A DNA stretch of 64,000 bases from Thioalkalivibrio sp. ALJT (GTDB lineage: Bacteria; Pseudomonadota; Gammaproteobacteria; Ectothiorhodospirales; Ectothiorhodospiraceae). The stretch is taken from assembly GCF_000381825.1 (NCBI RefSeq), contig NZ_KB907127.1, positions 62,001-126,000 of the forward strand. Reading direction: 5' to 3'. Within the stretch, counting starts at the first letter, position 1, and every line of letters starts with the position of its first letter. Below the pieces are notes generated by a model. That model saw nothing but the letters and a program-made list of their open reading frames with translations. It was not told the DNA's origin and made no database searches. Shown here one piece after another: positions 29,634-38,410 of the stretch. The position numbers were made by a program, and so were the translations under genes.

Positions 29634-31109
29634 ATGGAGGACGGAAGCGAGCACGCCAATCCCCTGATGCAGCGTCGGCGTGCCGGCGTGCTGTTGCATC
29701 CGACCTCGCTACCGGGTCCGGCTACGGTGGGGACGCTGGGTGTCGAGGCCCTGCGTTTCATCGACTGGGCCTGTGACGCGGGTTTTGGACTGTGGCAGAT
29801 CCTGCCGCTACACCCGCCACAGGCGGACGGCTCGCCCTACGCCAGCATCTCCGCGTTTGCCGGTGATGTCCGCATGATTGACCGGGAGCGGCTGACCGAA
29901 CGTGCGGGCCTGGGCGATCTGGATGTCCCGGTGGCGGAGGCGTTGTACCGGGCGCGCGCCGGCCTGGCGCAGGCGCCGGATGGCTGGGCGCAGGCCTATC
30001 AGGCCTTTTGTGATGCCCAGGGGCCGGTGTGGCTGGATGATTTTGCGCGCTTTGTGGTAATTCGGGAGCAGGAAGGTGGCCGCCCGTGGTGGGAATGGCC
30101 GCAGACGCGGCGGGACCGCGAGTCGGGCGCGCTGGCTGCGCTGCAGCGGGATGCCGCAGAGGCGCTGGAGGCCGTACGCTTTGCCCAGTTCGTGTTGTTC
30201 GATCAGTGGCAGGATGTGCGCGAATATGCCCGTGCCCGTGACATCATGATCCTGGGCGACATGCCGATCTTTGTGGCCCATGATTCCGCCGAGGTCTGGG
30301 CCCACCGCGATCTGTTCGATCTGGATGCGACCGGTCATCCGCTGACGGTGGCCGGTGTGCCGCCGGACTACTTTTCCGCGACAGGGCAGCGCTGGGGCAA
30401 CCCGCATTATCGCTGGGACCGACTGCAGGCGCGCGACTACGACTGGTGGGTGGAGCGCATGCGCTGGACCCTGGAGACCGTCGACGCCGTGCGCATTGAT
30501 CACTTTCGCGGCTTCGAATCCAGCTGGGCGATCCCGGCGGACGAACCCGATGCGACCGGCGGCCACTGGGTAGCGGGTCCGGGAGAGGCGTTCTTCGAGT
30601 GTCTGGAGGGTCGCCTGGGGGCGTTACCGCTGCTGGCGGAAGATCTGGGCGTAATCACACCCGAGGTCACGGCGCTGCGTCTGCGCTTTGATCTGCCCGG
30701 GATGCGCATCCTGCAGTTTGCGTTCGAGGGCGGTCCCGACAACCCCTATCTGCCGGTCAACCATGACGAGCTGAGCGCGGTGTATACCGGCACCCATGAC
30801 AATGACACCACGCTGGGATGGTTCCACAGTCTGGACGCGCCGATGCAACAGCACGTGATTGCGACACTGGATGCCGGCGAGGCCAACGAGATGCCCTGGC
30901 CGATGCTGCGGGCGGCCTGCCGCTCGCCGGCACGACTGGCGATTCTCCCGATGCAGGATGTCCTGCAGCTGGGTTCGGAGGCGCGGATGAACCTGCCGGG
31001 GACGGTCACGGATGCGAACTGGAGGTGGCGTTTCGACTGGTCGCAGTTGCCGGCGGATCAAACCGTGGCCATGCGGGCACTGATGGAGGCCAGCGGGCGG
31101 CTGGACTGA
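29634..31109 (+). CDS. malQ: 4-alpha-glucanotransferase (amylomaltase)
   Basis: Transfers glucan chains between malto-oligosaccharides; GH77, 491 aa. RRRAGVLLHPTSLPGP at the N-terminus, DAVRIDHFRGFES (nucleophile aspartate) near residue 285, AEDLGVITPEV (acid/base) near residue 340 and GTHDNDTTLGW near residue 387 are diagnostic. The start is either GTG 29631 or the adjacent ATG 29634; the latter is chosen. As last gene of the glgC operon it would recycle glucan fragments. Confidence 0.95.
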   Translation: MEDGSEHANPLMQRRRAGVLLHPTSLPGPATVGTLGVEALRFIDWACDAGFGLWQILPLHPPQADGSPYASISAFAGDVRMIDRERLTERAGLGDLDVPVAEALYRARAGLAQAPDGWAQAYQAFCDAQGPVWLDDFARFVVIREQEGGRPWWEWPQTRRDRESGALAALQRDAAEALEAVRFAQFVLFDQWQDVREYARARDIMILGDMPIFVAHDSAEVWAHRDLFDLDATGHPLTVAGVPPDYFSATGQRWGNPHYRWDRLQARDYDWWVERMRWTLETVDAVRIDHFRGFESSWAIPADEPDATGGHWVAGPGEAFFECLEGRLGALPLLAEDLGVITPEVTALRLRFDLPGMRILQFAFEGGPDNPYLPVNHDELSAVYTGTHDNDTTLGWFHSLDAPMQQHVIATLDAGEANEMPWPMLRAACRSPARLAILPMQDVLQLGSEARMNLPGTVTDANWRWRFDWSQLPADQTVAMRALMEASGRLD

Positions 31110-31349
31110 CTCCGGGCGCAGGGGGAGCCGATGGATCGGCGCTGCCCTGTGGTACAGGGATGAGCCGCCGGCAGCGACCGTTTGCTCATCGGGTGGGCCA
31201 GGCGGGAAGTGCGGTGACGATGGAGCTCAGCCACAAGTGCCGGAGCAAGGCGGGCCAGTGCTGGAACAGCCATCCTGTTTCAAACTTGCCCAGGGCCGCG
31301 CCGGCACTTCTGGCGAAGCGATCGGTTACCGAACTTTCCGCCTGGCCCA

Positions 31350-31698
31350 CCAGGGAGACACTGATTGAATCGCACGTCCGCGTGGGTGCCCGCCAGTTTC
31401 TGGAGACAAGCGTTCCGAGACAAGGCGCCTCAAACAGCGGGTAGTGGTTCTACCCGCCCGTTTCTGATGGATTCGGGGCGCAACGCAGGCTCGGGCCATA
31501 TTCATTCAGAATCAGGGGGCACCAACCCCACAAGCCAGTGAAAGCAGGGGCTCGGCCGCCCGTTTTTGATCAACAACGGGCGCGCGCACAGCGTTGCGGT
31601 TCACCTGTAGCAGAGTGACTGCACGGCCGTCACCGCGCATTAAACGCACGCAAAAGCGACTCGAGCGCGGACGTGCGATTCAATCAGCGTCTCCCTGG
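31350..31698. repeat. 349 bp element with 33-bp terminal inverted repeats
   Basis: The left arm 31350-31382 starts CCAGGGAGACACTGATTGAA and ends CACGTCCGCG. The right arm 31666-31698 is its reverse complement with one mismatch (A/G at position 11). The 283 bp between has no coding frame but holds two hairpins. The size and structure resemble a MITE. No target-site duplication is visible at the outer edges. Confidence 0.7.
31559..31582. repeat. CCCGTT-hairpin repeat, copy 1
   Basis: A CCCGTT stem, a TTTGATCAAC-type loop and AACGGG. It is nearly identical to 56881-56904, differing at two loop positions. Confidence 0.5.
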
Positions 31699-31725
31699 TC
31701 CGGTTTCGACAGGTGTCCGGGCATT

Positions 31726-31752
31726 AAAAAGCCCGACCCCGCGGGGTCGGGC
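31726..31752 (-). terminator. Rho-independent terminator (minus strand)
   Basis: An 11+11 base perfect hairpin (GCCCGACCCCG and its complement, 31731-31752) is followed on the minus strand by TTTTTAAT. It would end the transcript of the Q-rich protein gene, 157 bases after that gene's stop. Confidence 0.85.
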
Positions 31753-31817
31753 CAGGCGCTGACGCTACAAACCGGGGGCTGTCGGGTTCGGCCTCTCGAG
31801 ATCCCTGGAGGAAACGA

Positions 31818-31851
31818 TGTACCGAGGGAGAGCGGGCTCTCCCTCGGTACA
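31818..31851. repeat. 34-nt perfect palindrome in the 3' UTR
   Basis: TGTACCGAGGGAGAGC, a GG centre and the exact complement form a 16-bp stem. It lies between the Q-rich gene and its terminator and has no U-tract of its own. It may protect the 3' end of the mRNA or act as a protein-binding site. Confidence 0.6.
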
Positions 31852-31908
31852 GTCGGTCCATTCCGGACCCGGCGTGTGCCCCGGGAACGCCGGGTCGGAT
31901 TGCCCCGC

Positions 31909-32436
31909 TTACTGCTGCATCTGCTGCTGTTGCTGCAGGGCCTGCATGCGCTGGAGGACCTCGTCGATGTTGGCGTTTTCCTGGCGCATGGCGGAGATCA
32001 AGTCGTCACGCAGGGCAGCCTGTGCCTCCAGGATCTCGTCGTCCTGGGCGACTGCCTGCTGGGCTTCCTGCAGGTTGACCTGGGCGCGCTGCACCTCTTC
32101 GGACTGGAAGATCTGCTGCTGCTCCTCGCTACTCAGATTCGGATCACGCAGGCGTTCTTCGGCCGCTTGCAGGGTTTCCAGGTCGCGGCGCGGCTGGTAA
32201 CCGGCAGATTCCATCTTTTCAAGCACGAGGGCTTCCAGAGCTTCGCCTTGTTCTTCCAGGCCCGGATTGTTCTCGATGGCGCGCTGCTGGGTTTCCGCCA
32301 GTGTTTGCTGCAGTTGCTGCATTTCCATCTGTGGGTTGCCGGCCTGGCCCGTACCCTGCGCCATGGCGAGCGGGCTGGCCAGGGCCAATGCGGCCGCAGC
32401 AAAAAGGGCGGCGAAGGATCGGGAATGAATCTTCAT
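31909..32436 (-). CDS. Exported glutamine-rich coiled-coil protein, unknown
   Basis: 175 aa. A clear signal peptide (about residues 1-26, hydrophobic core AALFAAAALALASPLA, cleavage near AMA-Q) is followed by a helical, Gln/Glu-rich mature part that looks like coiled coil, ending in a run of Q and M (QALQQQQQMQQ). No cysteines and no recognised domain. Probably a periplasmic protein, possibly of a chaperone-like or structural kind. Not recognised as a named family. It is monocistronic with its own terminator. Confidence 0.7.
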   Translation of the reverse strand: MKIHSRSFAALFAAAALALASPLAMAQGTGQAGNPQMEMQQLQQTLAETQQRAIENNPGLEEQGEALEALVLEKMESAGYQPRRDLETLQAAEERLRDPNLSSEEQQQIFQSEEVQRAQVNLQEAQQAVAQDDEILEAQAALRDDLISAMRQENANIDEVLQRMQALQQQQQMQQ

Positions 32437-32493
32437 AAGCTGACTCCTGGTGAAATTCGAACTGATGGTAGGTGAATGGGACTTAACCGCAGC

Positions 32494-33240
32494 TTAACAA
32501 GCCTGACCGGTCCATGCCGCGTCGCCCTGTGGCGGGCGTGTGCGGGCCGTGAGCGGGGTGTCGCCCGCGGGGGTGCCCGAACGCCTGAACAGGGCGATGT
32601 CCGGGGCCGGCAGTTCTAGTGTGCAGTCCAGTTGTTTGGCAATCCAGCTAAGGGTGCCGGGCCCGTAAAAGGCGACGTGGGTGGGGTCACGACGGTAATG
32701 CCAGTACCGGAACCCGGCTGCGGTTGGGGGCCATTCGGTCATCACGGCGAGGATGCCACCGGGCACGAGCGCGGCGACCAGCTCGGACAGGGTTTCCCGG
32801 GGGTGGTGCAGGTGCTCCAGGACCTCGGTGCAGCTGATGAAGTCCCAGCCAGCGGCGGGTGGGCGGGGCCGCTGCGGGGCGAATGCAGGATCCCAGACCT
32901 CCAGTGTGTAGCCGCGAGCGCGCAGCAGGCTGGCGAGCACGGGTTGTGGTCCGCAGCCCCAGTCCAGGCCGGTGGCGGGGGCGGGTATGGTTCGGCACAG
33001 GGGCGCGATCAGGCGTTCCAGGTGTGCGCGGTAGCCCTGATCATCCGGGCGATTTTCGTGGGTGCGGTAATAGGCATGTTCTGCATCTCGCGGAAGCCAG
33101 CGGGCGCGTTCCAGTGTAATCAGGCCGCAGTGATGGCAGCGACGATAGTCACCGGGCGCGGGGTCGCGGGGACCGCGGTGATAGAACGGTCGACTGGGCC
33201 GGTCGCACAGCGGGCAGTGTATGGCGGCTGTTGCGTTCAA
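32494..33240 (-). CDS. Class I SAM-dependent methyltransferase with N-terminal zinc ribbon
   Basis: 248 aa. The first ~45 residues carry two Cys pairs (CPLCDR, CHHCG) forming a zinc ribbon. Then comes a Rossmann methyltransferase domain with LDWGCGPQPVL as the SAM motif, a CTEVLEHLHHP post-motif and GGILAVMTEW. It is of the Methyltransf_23 kind; substrate unknown. No ATG is available: the likely start is TTG at 33240, overlapping the upstream peptidase stop (TTGA). The open frame runs on upstream, but that part is the shadow of the peptidase gene. Confidence 0.72.
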   Translation of the reverse strand: MNATAAIHCPLCDRPSRPFYHRGPRDPAPGDYRRCHHCGLITLERARWLPRDAEHAYYRTHENRPDDQGYRAHLERLIAPLCRTIPAPATGLDWGCGPQPVLASLLRARGYTLEVWDPAFAPQRPRPPAAGWDFISCTEVLEHLHHPRETLSELVAALVPGGILAVMTEWPPTAAGFRYWHYRRDPTHVAFYGPGTLSWIAKQLDCTLELPAPDIALFRRSGTPAGDTPLTARTRPPQGDAAWTGQAC

Positions 33241-33923
33241 CGGCGTAGGTAGCGGAACCACGAGGCGATGTTCAGCAGGCTCATCAGGGACTGCGACAAG
33301 TACGTGTAGGCCGCCGCCTTGAGGATACGCTCGGCATGCGGGTAGTCGGGCGGGTGCAGGTAATTGCCGGCGCGCAGCATCGGCATCGCACGCCGGAAGC
33401 TGGCATCCAGCTCGGTGGGCAGGGTGATGAAGTGCACCAGTGCGGCCAGCCCCATGGACAGCACGCCCGCGAGGAAGAACAGGATGCCCGGGGCGGGATG
33501 GCGGGTAATCAGGGTGATGAACGGAATGGCGATCAGCAGCCAGGCGCCCAGTTGCTGCCCGTAGCGGGTCATGCCGACCAGGGTGCCGCGCATGCGCAGC
33601 GGGGCGTACCCCCGGGCATGCTGTACGGCATGGCCGACTTCGTGCGCGGCCACGGTGATCGCGGTGAGGGAACGCCCGTCGTGGTTTTCCGGGGACAGGC
33701 GCACTGCGCGTGTGCTCGGGTCGTAGTGGTCTCCGCTCCGGGTGGGCTCCACGGCTACCTGGTCCAGGCCATGGCGGTCGAGCATTTCTCGTGCGAGTTC
33801 CGCACCGGTGCCGTCGTAGCGGTTCGCCGGATGGTGGTATTTCTTCATGGTGCGACGCACCCACCAGCCAGGGGCCCAGGCGGCGAGCAGCAGCAGCGGG
33901 ACGAGCAGGATCAGCAGACGCAT
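33237..33923 (-). CDS. Zinc metallopeptidase, YugP family
   Basis: 228 aa membrane peptidase (PF04298-like). N-terminal helix (residues 2-19), then the zinc-binding helix AAHEVGHAVQH with H94, E95 and H98, two further membrane helices (about 121-165), and the family-typical LPTELDASFRRA stretch near residue 170 followed by a C-terminal LKAAAYTYLSQSL helix. Function unknown in most bacteria. It is coupled to the methyltransferase by a 4 bp overlap. Confidence 0.85.
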   Translation of the reverse strand: MRLLILLVPLLLLAAWAPGWWVRRTMKKYHHPANRYDGTGAELAREMLDRHGLDQVAVEPTRSGDHYDPSTRAVRLSPENHDGRSLTAITVAAHEVGHAVQHARGYAPLRMRGTLVGMTRYGQQLGAWLLIAIPFITLITRHPAPGILFFLAGVLSMGLAALVHFITLPTELDASFRRAMPMLRAGNYLHPPDYPHAERILKAAAYTYLSQSLMSLLNIASWFRYLRR

Positions 33924-34004
33924 GCTGATATGGTCTCCCGAATGCCGACTGCGCGAAAAGAACCGACACGCAGGGTGGCCGTATCATGCACCTGCAATCG
34001 CAGC

Positions 34005-36308
34005 CTATTCGTCACCCTCATCGTAGTCGCCCTTGTGCCTCGGGTTGGGACGGGCACGACGGTCGCGCGAGTAGTCATGCTCGTCTTCTTGGCCTTCCGC
34101 CACGGATTCGATCACATGCAGGTGCGCCGGGGGGGCACTGCCGTCTTTCTCCTGACCGAAGTAGACCGTCTGGTGCGGGAACGGGATCTCGATGCCGGCG
34201 GCGTCGAAGTGTTTCTTGACCAGGCGGTTGAATGCGCGGCCCAGTGACCATTGGAACCCCGGCAGGGTCTTGATGCGGATGCGTACATTCACCGAGCTGT
34301 CGGCCAGCGCGGTCACGCCGTGTACCTCCATCTCCTCGAGGATGTTGGGGCCGTGTTCCGGATCGGTCTTGAGCTCTTCGAATGCCTCGCGCAGACGCAC
34401 GATGACCTCGTCGATGTCCTCGCGGTAGGCCACGCCGTATTCGCCAACGTGGTAGGCGAATTCGCGCATGTAGTTGGACACCGCATCCACCGAGGAGAAC
34501 GGGATGAGGTGGTAGGTGCCCGACAGGTCGCGCAGGCCCAACGAGCGGATGGTCAGTTTTTCGACCGTGCCGGTGGTGCCGGCCACGGTCACGATGTCGC
34601 CGGTGTTGATGGCCTTTTCGAGCTGGATGAACACGCCGGTGATGATGTCCTGCACGAGTTTCTGGGCGCCGAACCCGACTGCGAGGCCCAGCACCCCGGC
34701 CCCCGCCAGCAGGGGGCCGATGTTGATGCCGATCTCGGCCAGCACCACCATCACGGTTACGACGGTCAACGCGATCGCGATGGCGTTGCGGAACAGGGTC
34801 AGTAGGGTCTTCTCGCGGGCGCCGGGTTCCCCGTCACCGGTATTTGGGTTCAGGCGGTGCTCGACCCAGCTGGCAAATACCAGCCAGATGGTCAGGGCCC
34901 CGACGAGGATCAGCGCGACCGAGATCACGGTTCCAACCACCCACATGCCGGTCTCGGAACCCAGCCAGGTCGCCAGGTTGAAGATGCCCCAGGCATCCGC
35001 GATCACGGCCAGGACGGTCAGCAGGATCAGCAGGCGCATGGTCTTCAGGGCCTTCGGCACGTAGGCGTTCAGGCGTGCCTCCAGCAGCGGGAATTTCTCG
35101 CGGGTTTCGGCGGGCACCCGGATCGCGCGGCCAATGATCTGGGTCAGCAGGTTGGCGACAAACACGCCTATGAACACCGCCAGCAGCGTCTGGCCGGTGG
35201 CCTTGGCTATGAAGGGCAGGGCATCTTCGGGACGCGTGATGCTGACGACTGCCAGGGTCAGGAAGTACAGCAGGGCGATCCAGTGCCAGCTGTTTGCCAG
35301 CAACGACAGGGTGATCCGGGTAAACGCGAATCCGGCCTGATTGGCGACCCGCAGCAGGCGGTCGTGCACGCGCTGGCGATTCTGCAGGATGATGACCGCG
35401 GCATAGAAGAAGGCGGTCAGCATCACCAGCAGGCCGAGCGAACGGCCGGCCTCGGTGGAGATATGGTTGTTGGTGATGGGTACCAGCAGCAGGAGACCGT
35501 AGCCGATGTAGGAGACCAGACGCGCCAGCCACGCATTCCAGTAGGCGGCCTCGTCGCTGGCCATTGGCAGGAGTCGCAGGCCCTGGTAACGGGTTGCGAA
35601 GATCAGGCGCAGGGCCGCCTTGGTGACCTCGATCAGCAGGAAGGCATTCAGGAAAAGCGAATGCCGAGTGAGCATCTCGCCGGAATCCCCGAGGACGAAC
35701 AGGGCCAGCCCGTAACCGGCTACCCAGGCCAGCAGGACAACCAGGAAATCCACGATCGCCGCCAGCAACACCGCGGGAAGGGCTCGCAACAGGTGGTAGT
35801 GCTTTGACGAGTTGATCACCCAGCGGTCAAGTCCGGCGAAGACCGGGCTGCCGAAATGGCGCAGGACCAGGAATACGGCGATGGTGAAGGCGATGAGGAT
35901 GACGAGGTCCAGCACCCCGGCCCCCAGGGTGCCGAGCTCCACTGCGCGCAGTGTGGTCCCGATATCGGTGGTGATCGCGCCCAGCGTGCGGATCTCGGCT
36001 ACGGTGCCTTCGGCCAGGGCCTGGGTGAATTCTGCGACCTGCCGTGGCAAGGATACCGTGTCCGCGGGGTCCGCCACCGCAGCGTCATGGGCGGCGGTCG
36101 GTGCCCCGGGGTCAGCGCGCTCGGCGCGCAGTGTCTCCAGCAGGCGTTCGCGCGCCTCTTCGTTTTCCAGCGCCTCGATCAAGGCGTCGTGCAGGTCCCG
36201 GGTATCCTCTGCCTGTGCGGTGGCTGTGCCCCAGGACAGCAGGAACAGCCCAAGGAGCAAGGGCAGCAGACGGATAAAGGCAAACGGCGTCGAACGGGAC
36301 TGGAACAC
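34005..36308 (-). CDS. Mechanosensitive ion channel, MscS family (YbiO-like)
   Basis: 767 aa large-type MscS channel that opens under membrane tension. A signal peptide (about residues 1-30, ending TATAQAED) is followed by a periplasmic part of ~80 residues, about ten membrane helices, and the MscS core with the pore helix LLAGAGVLGLAVGFGAQ, the NTGDIV beta domain and a charged C-terminal tail. Size and layout resemble E. coli YbiO. The start is GTG at 36308, preceded by CGAGGT. The frame continues upstream without a better start. Confidence 0.88.
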   Translation of the reverse strand: MFQSRSTPFAFIRLLPLLLGLFLLSWGTATAQAEDTRDLHDALIEALENEEARERLLETLRAERADPGAPTAAHDAAVADPADTVSLPRQVAEFTQALAEGTVAEIRTLGAITTDIGTTLRAVELGTLGAGVLDLVILIAFTIAVFLVLRHFGSPVFAGLDRWVINSSKHYHLLRALPAVLLAAIVDFLVVLLAWVAGYGLALFVLGDSGEMLTRHSLFLNAFLLIEVTKAALRLIFATRYQGLRLLPMASDEAAYWNAWLARLVSYIGYGLLLLVPITNNHISTEAGRSLGLLVMLTAFFYAAVIILQNRQRVHDRLLRVANQAGFAFTRITLSLLANSWHWIALLYFLTLAVVSITRPEDALPFIAKATGQTLLAVFIGVFVANLLTQIIGRAIRVPAETREKFPLLEARLNAYVPKALKTMRLLILLTVLAVIADAWGIFNLATWLGSETGMWVVGTVISVALILVGALTIWLVFASWVEHRLNPNTGDGEPGAREKTLLTLFRNAIAIALTVVTVMVVLAEIGINIGPLLAGAGVLGLAVGFGAQKLVQDIITGVFIQLEKAINTGDIVTVAGTTGTVEKLTIRSLGLRDLSGTYHLIPFSSVDAVSNYMREFAYHVGEYGVAYREDIDEVIVRLREAFEELKTDPEHGPNILEEMEVHGVTALADSSVNVRIRIKTLPGFQWSLGRAFNRLVKKHFDAAGIEIPFPHQTVYFGQEKDGSAPPAHLHVIESVAEGQEDEHDYSRDRRARPNPRHKGDYDEGDE

Positions 36309-36492
36309 GGCAGACCTCGGGTGTGGACAGGCGATTCGGAGCGCAGCGGCGGTCGTGGACCGGGTCCTGTGTGTACGACTCCGGACGCGACGGGGGCCGG
36401 TCAGGCGGCCATCTCGGGGGTAACGGACAAACACCGGTCGCAATTGGCAATTCTCTAGCTTAACGGCGCGGCAGGGACATGCTCAATGCGGG

Positions 36493-37212
36493 CTACTCGA
36501 GCAGCATCGGGTCCAGCCAGGCGATGCCGAGTTGTCGCATCTGTTGTTCCACCCATTGGGTGCGCCGGGTCATGCGCGGACCGGGGTTCACCGGGTTGTA
36601 CAGCCCCGGTGCCGGCAGCATCGCGGCGAGCCGGGCGGACTGCTGACGGTCGAGTTCGCGCGCCGGTCGCCCGAAATAATGCTGTGCGGCATGTTCGATG
36701 CCGTAGATCCCGGGCCCGAATTCGGCGAGGTTAAGATAGATTTCCAGGATCCGCCGCTTGGGCCAGATGGCTTCCATGGTCGCGGTCAGTCCGGCTTCCA
36801 GGGTCTTGCGGAACCACGAGCGGTTATGCCAGAGGAACAGGTTCTTGGCGGTCTGCTGGCTGATGGTGCTGGCGCCGCGCAGGCGGTCCCCGCGGGCGAC
36901 ATGGTTGTCGACCGCCTCGCGTACGGAGTCCCAGTCGAAGCCACGGTGCAGCGGAAACTGCTGATCTTCCGCTGCGATCACGGCAAGCATCAGGTGACGC
37001 GGCAAATCGTCGAGTCGTTGCCATTCGGGCCGCAGTCGCGAGGCCGTCTGCCAGTCCGTCGCCCAGACCATGGCCATGCCGTAGGGTGGGTCGACCCGGG
37101 CGAACAGCAACACCAGTGCGATCATTGCGCCCGCGATCAGGCCGAGCAGTGCGGTGATCAGAGCCAGCGCCCAGCACAGCAGAGGACACCGCGGCTGGCG
37201 ATTGCGTGCCAT
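36493..37212 (-). CDS. mtgA: Monofunctional peptidoglycan glycosyltransferase
   Basis: Polymerises lipid II into glycan strands at the outer face of the inner membrane; 239 aa, GT51. One membrane anchor (residues 11-38) precedes the catalytic domain, with the catalytic E82 in AAEDQQFPLHRGFD, GASTISQQTAKNLFLW near 117, and EIYLNLAEFGPGIYG near 160. There is no transpeptidase domain, as expected for MtgA. The ATG at 37212 gives the MARNRQ start. Confidence 0.94.
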   Translation of the reverse strand: MARNRQPRCPLLCWALALITALLGLIAGAMIALVLLFARVDPPYGMAMVWATDWQTASRLRPEWQRLDDLPRHLMLAVIAAEDQQFPLHRGFDWDSVREAVDNHVARGDRLRGASTISQQTAKNLFLWHNRSWFRKTLEAGLTATMEAIWPKRRILEIYLNLAEFGPGIYGIEHAAQHYFGRPARELDRQQSARLAAMLPAPGLYNPVNPGPRMTRRTQWVEQQMRQLGIAWLDPMLLE

Positions 37213-37503
37213 CAGGTGATCCTCGGGACTGTGACCCGGCAGGGGGCGGGGGAGCGGACAGGGTGGCGTTTCATGACGGGCATAGCATACCGCGCGCACG
37301 CGCCGCGCAGGAGTGGCGCGGAAATGCCCGTCGCGGGCGAACTGTTCGCGGTTTTCATGGCCAAAGACATAATAGGAGGCATTGAAAAGGGCGTGTGTGC
37401 AGGCGGTCGGATCGTTTTCCGCACAACGCGCTTGTGGCTCCCGAGAGGGCCGGGTCTGATCGGCACCACAACCCGAATTCGCGAACCGTGAAGGAGTAGA
37501 GCC

Positions 37504-37833
37504 ATGGAACTGTTGCCCTACCGCTACACCACGCCGAGTGGCGAGGCCGTTTCCTTCGAATTTCGCCTGCACCCCGAGACTGGCTCGGCCGTGCGCGTGC
37601 AGCAGCTTCTGGACCGTCTGACCGAGACCCTGGACCACGAGATCGGGATCCTCGGTGACACCTGCAATGGCGACGTCCTGCAGGCGCTTGCGATGGCGCT
37701 GGCGGTGCGCACCGAGATGATCCCCGCCGATCCGGATATGACCCGCGGGCTGGCACGCGATGTCGTGGAGCGGGCGCTGCGTTCCCTGTCCGAGGCCCAG
37801 CATCGTCAGATGGGGCCTGTGGGCCATGCCTGA
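37504..37833 (+). CDS. Conserved small protein of unknown function
   Basis: 109 aa, soluble and acidic. AAGGAGT about 7 bases before the ATG is a strong ribosome site, and the stop overlaps the DCC-family gene by 8 bp, both signs of a real gene. The sequence has a short beta-like start (LLPYRYTTPSG) and then helices, including a DHEIGILGDTCNGDVLQALAMA stretch in the middle. No motif was recognised. Confidence 0.7.
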   Translation: MELLPYRYTTPSGEAVSFEFRLHPETGSAVRVQQLLDRLTETLDHEIGILGDTCNGDVLQALAMALAVRTEMIPADPDMTRGLARDVVERALRSLSEAQHRQMGPVGHA

Positions 37834-38224
37834 GACGCTGCCGGCGCCGGGGCGCCCGATTGTGTTCTTTGACGGCGGTTGCCCGCTGTGCCGGCGGGAG
37901 ATCGGCCATTACCAGCGCCTGGATACGGCCGCGGCGGTCGACTGGCGCGACATCCACGCCGATGCCGAGCCGCTCGCGGCCCGGGGCATCGAATGGGAGC
38001 AGGCCATGCAGCGCATGCACGCGATCGCGCCGGATGGGCAGGTGCGCAGTGGGGCCTGGGCCTTTGTGCTGGTCTGGCGCCATCTGCCGTATTACCGCTG
38101 GATGGGTGCGGTGCTGCACCGTCTGCCGCCGGTGGTCTGGATGATGGATGCGGTCTACCGGTTGTTTGCGCGCTATCGCTGGCGTTCGCGCTGTGCGGAC
38201 GGCCTGTGCCGTCCGGATCGCTGA
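37826..38224 (+). CDS. DCC-family thiol-disulfide oxidoreductase (DUF393)
   Basis: 132 aa protein of the DUF393/DCC family. It opens with [18 protein letters not shown], holding the DGxCPxC redox/metal motif (C19, C22), and has the typical W-rich centre ([17 protein letters not shown]). The family resembles thioredoxin-like proteins but its substrate is unknown. Start at ATG 37826, overlapping the upstream stop by 8 bp; it is followed 7 bases later by the DUF2256 gene. Confidence 0.86.
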   Translation: MPETLPAPGRPIVFFDGGCPLCRREIGHYQRLDTAAAVDWRDIHADAEPLAARGIEWEQAMQRMHAIAPDGQVRSGAWAFVLVWRHLPYYRWMGAVLHRLPPVVWMMDAVYRLFARYRWRSRCADGLCRPDR

Positions 38225-38231
38225 CCTCGCC

Positions 38232-38393
38232 GTGGCCCACGCCAAGCCCCATCTCCCGCACAAGACCTGTACGGTCTGCGGGCGGCCGTTTGCCTGGCGA
38301 CGCAAATGGGCGCGTTGCTGGGACGAGGTGCGTTACTGCTCCGAGGCCTGTCGGCGCCGGCGTTCGCAGGTTCGACCTCCCCATGATGCGTAG
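38232..38393 (+). CDS. DUF2256 zinc-ribbon-like small protein
   Basis: 53 aa. The sequence [20 protein letters not shown] followed by [13 protein letters not shown] is the DUF2256 signature, with two Cys pairs that should bind zinc. Start at GTG 38232, the only in-frame start that gives the usual short length. In other genomes DUF2256 genes lie near photolyase/cryptochrome genes; none is present here. Confidence 0.8.
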   Translation: MAHAKPHLPHKTCTVCGRPFAWRRKWARCWDEVRYCSEACRRRRSQVRPPHDA

Positions 38394-38410
38394 TGTGTGA
38401 GGCAAGGCCT

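Larger units (their letters stand above)
31110..31908. other. Long repeat-rich non-coding region
   Basis: About 800 bp without a supported gene between malQ and the Q-rich exported protein gene. It is visibly less GC-rich than its surroundings over 31300-31700. It holds a hairpin CCCTGT/ACAGGG (31145-31159), a 349 bp inverted-repeat element (31350-31698), a GCGGGTAG/CTACCCGC hairpin inside that, a repeat hairpin (31559-31582), a minus-strand terminator and a 34-nt perfect palindrome. Confidence 0.6.

Noticed and set aside
31817-32200. An open frame on the + strand with a fine GGAGG site and ATG at 31817
   Set aside because: It runs antisense through the Q-rich exported protein gene, its product is a cysteine-run sequence of low complexity, and the minus-strand gene has a clear signal peptide. 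The start lies in the 34-nt palindrome.
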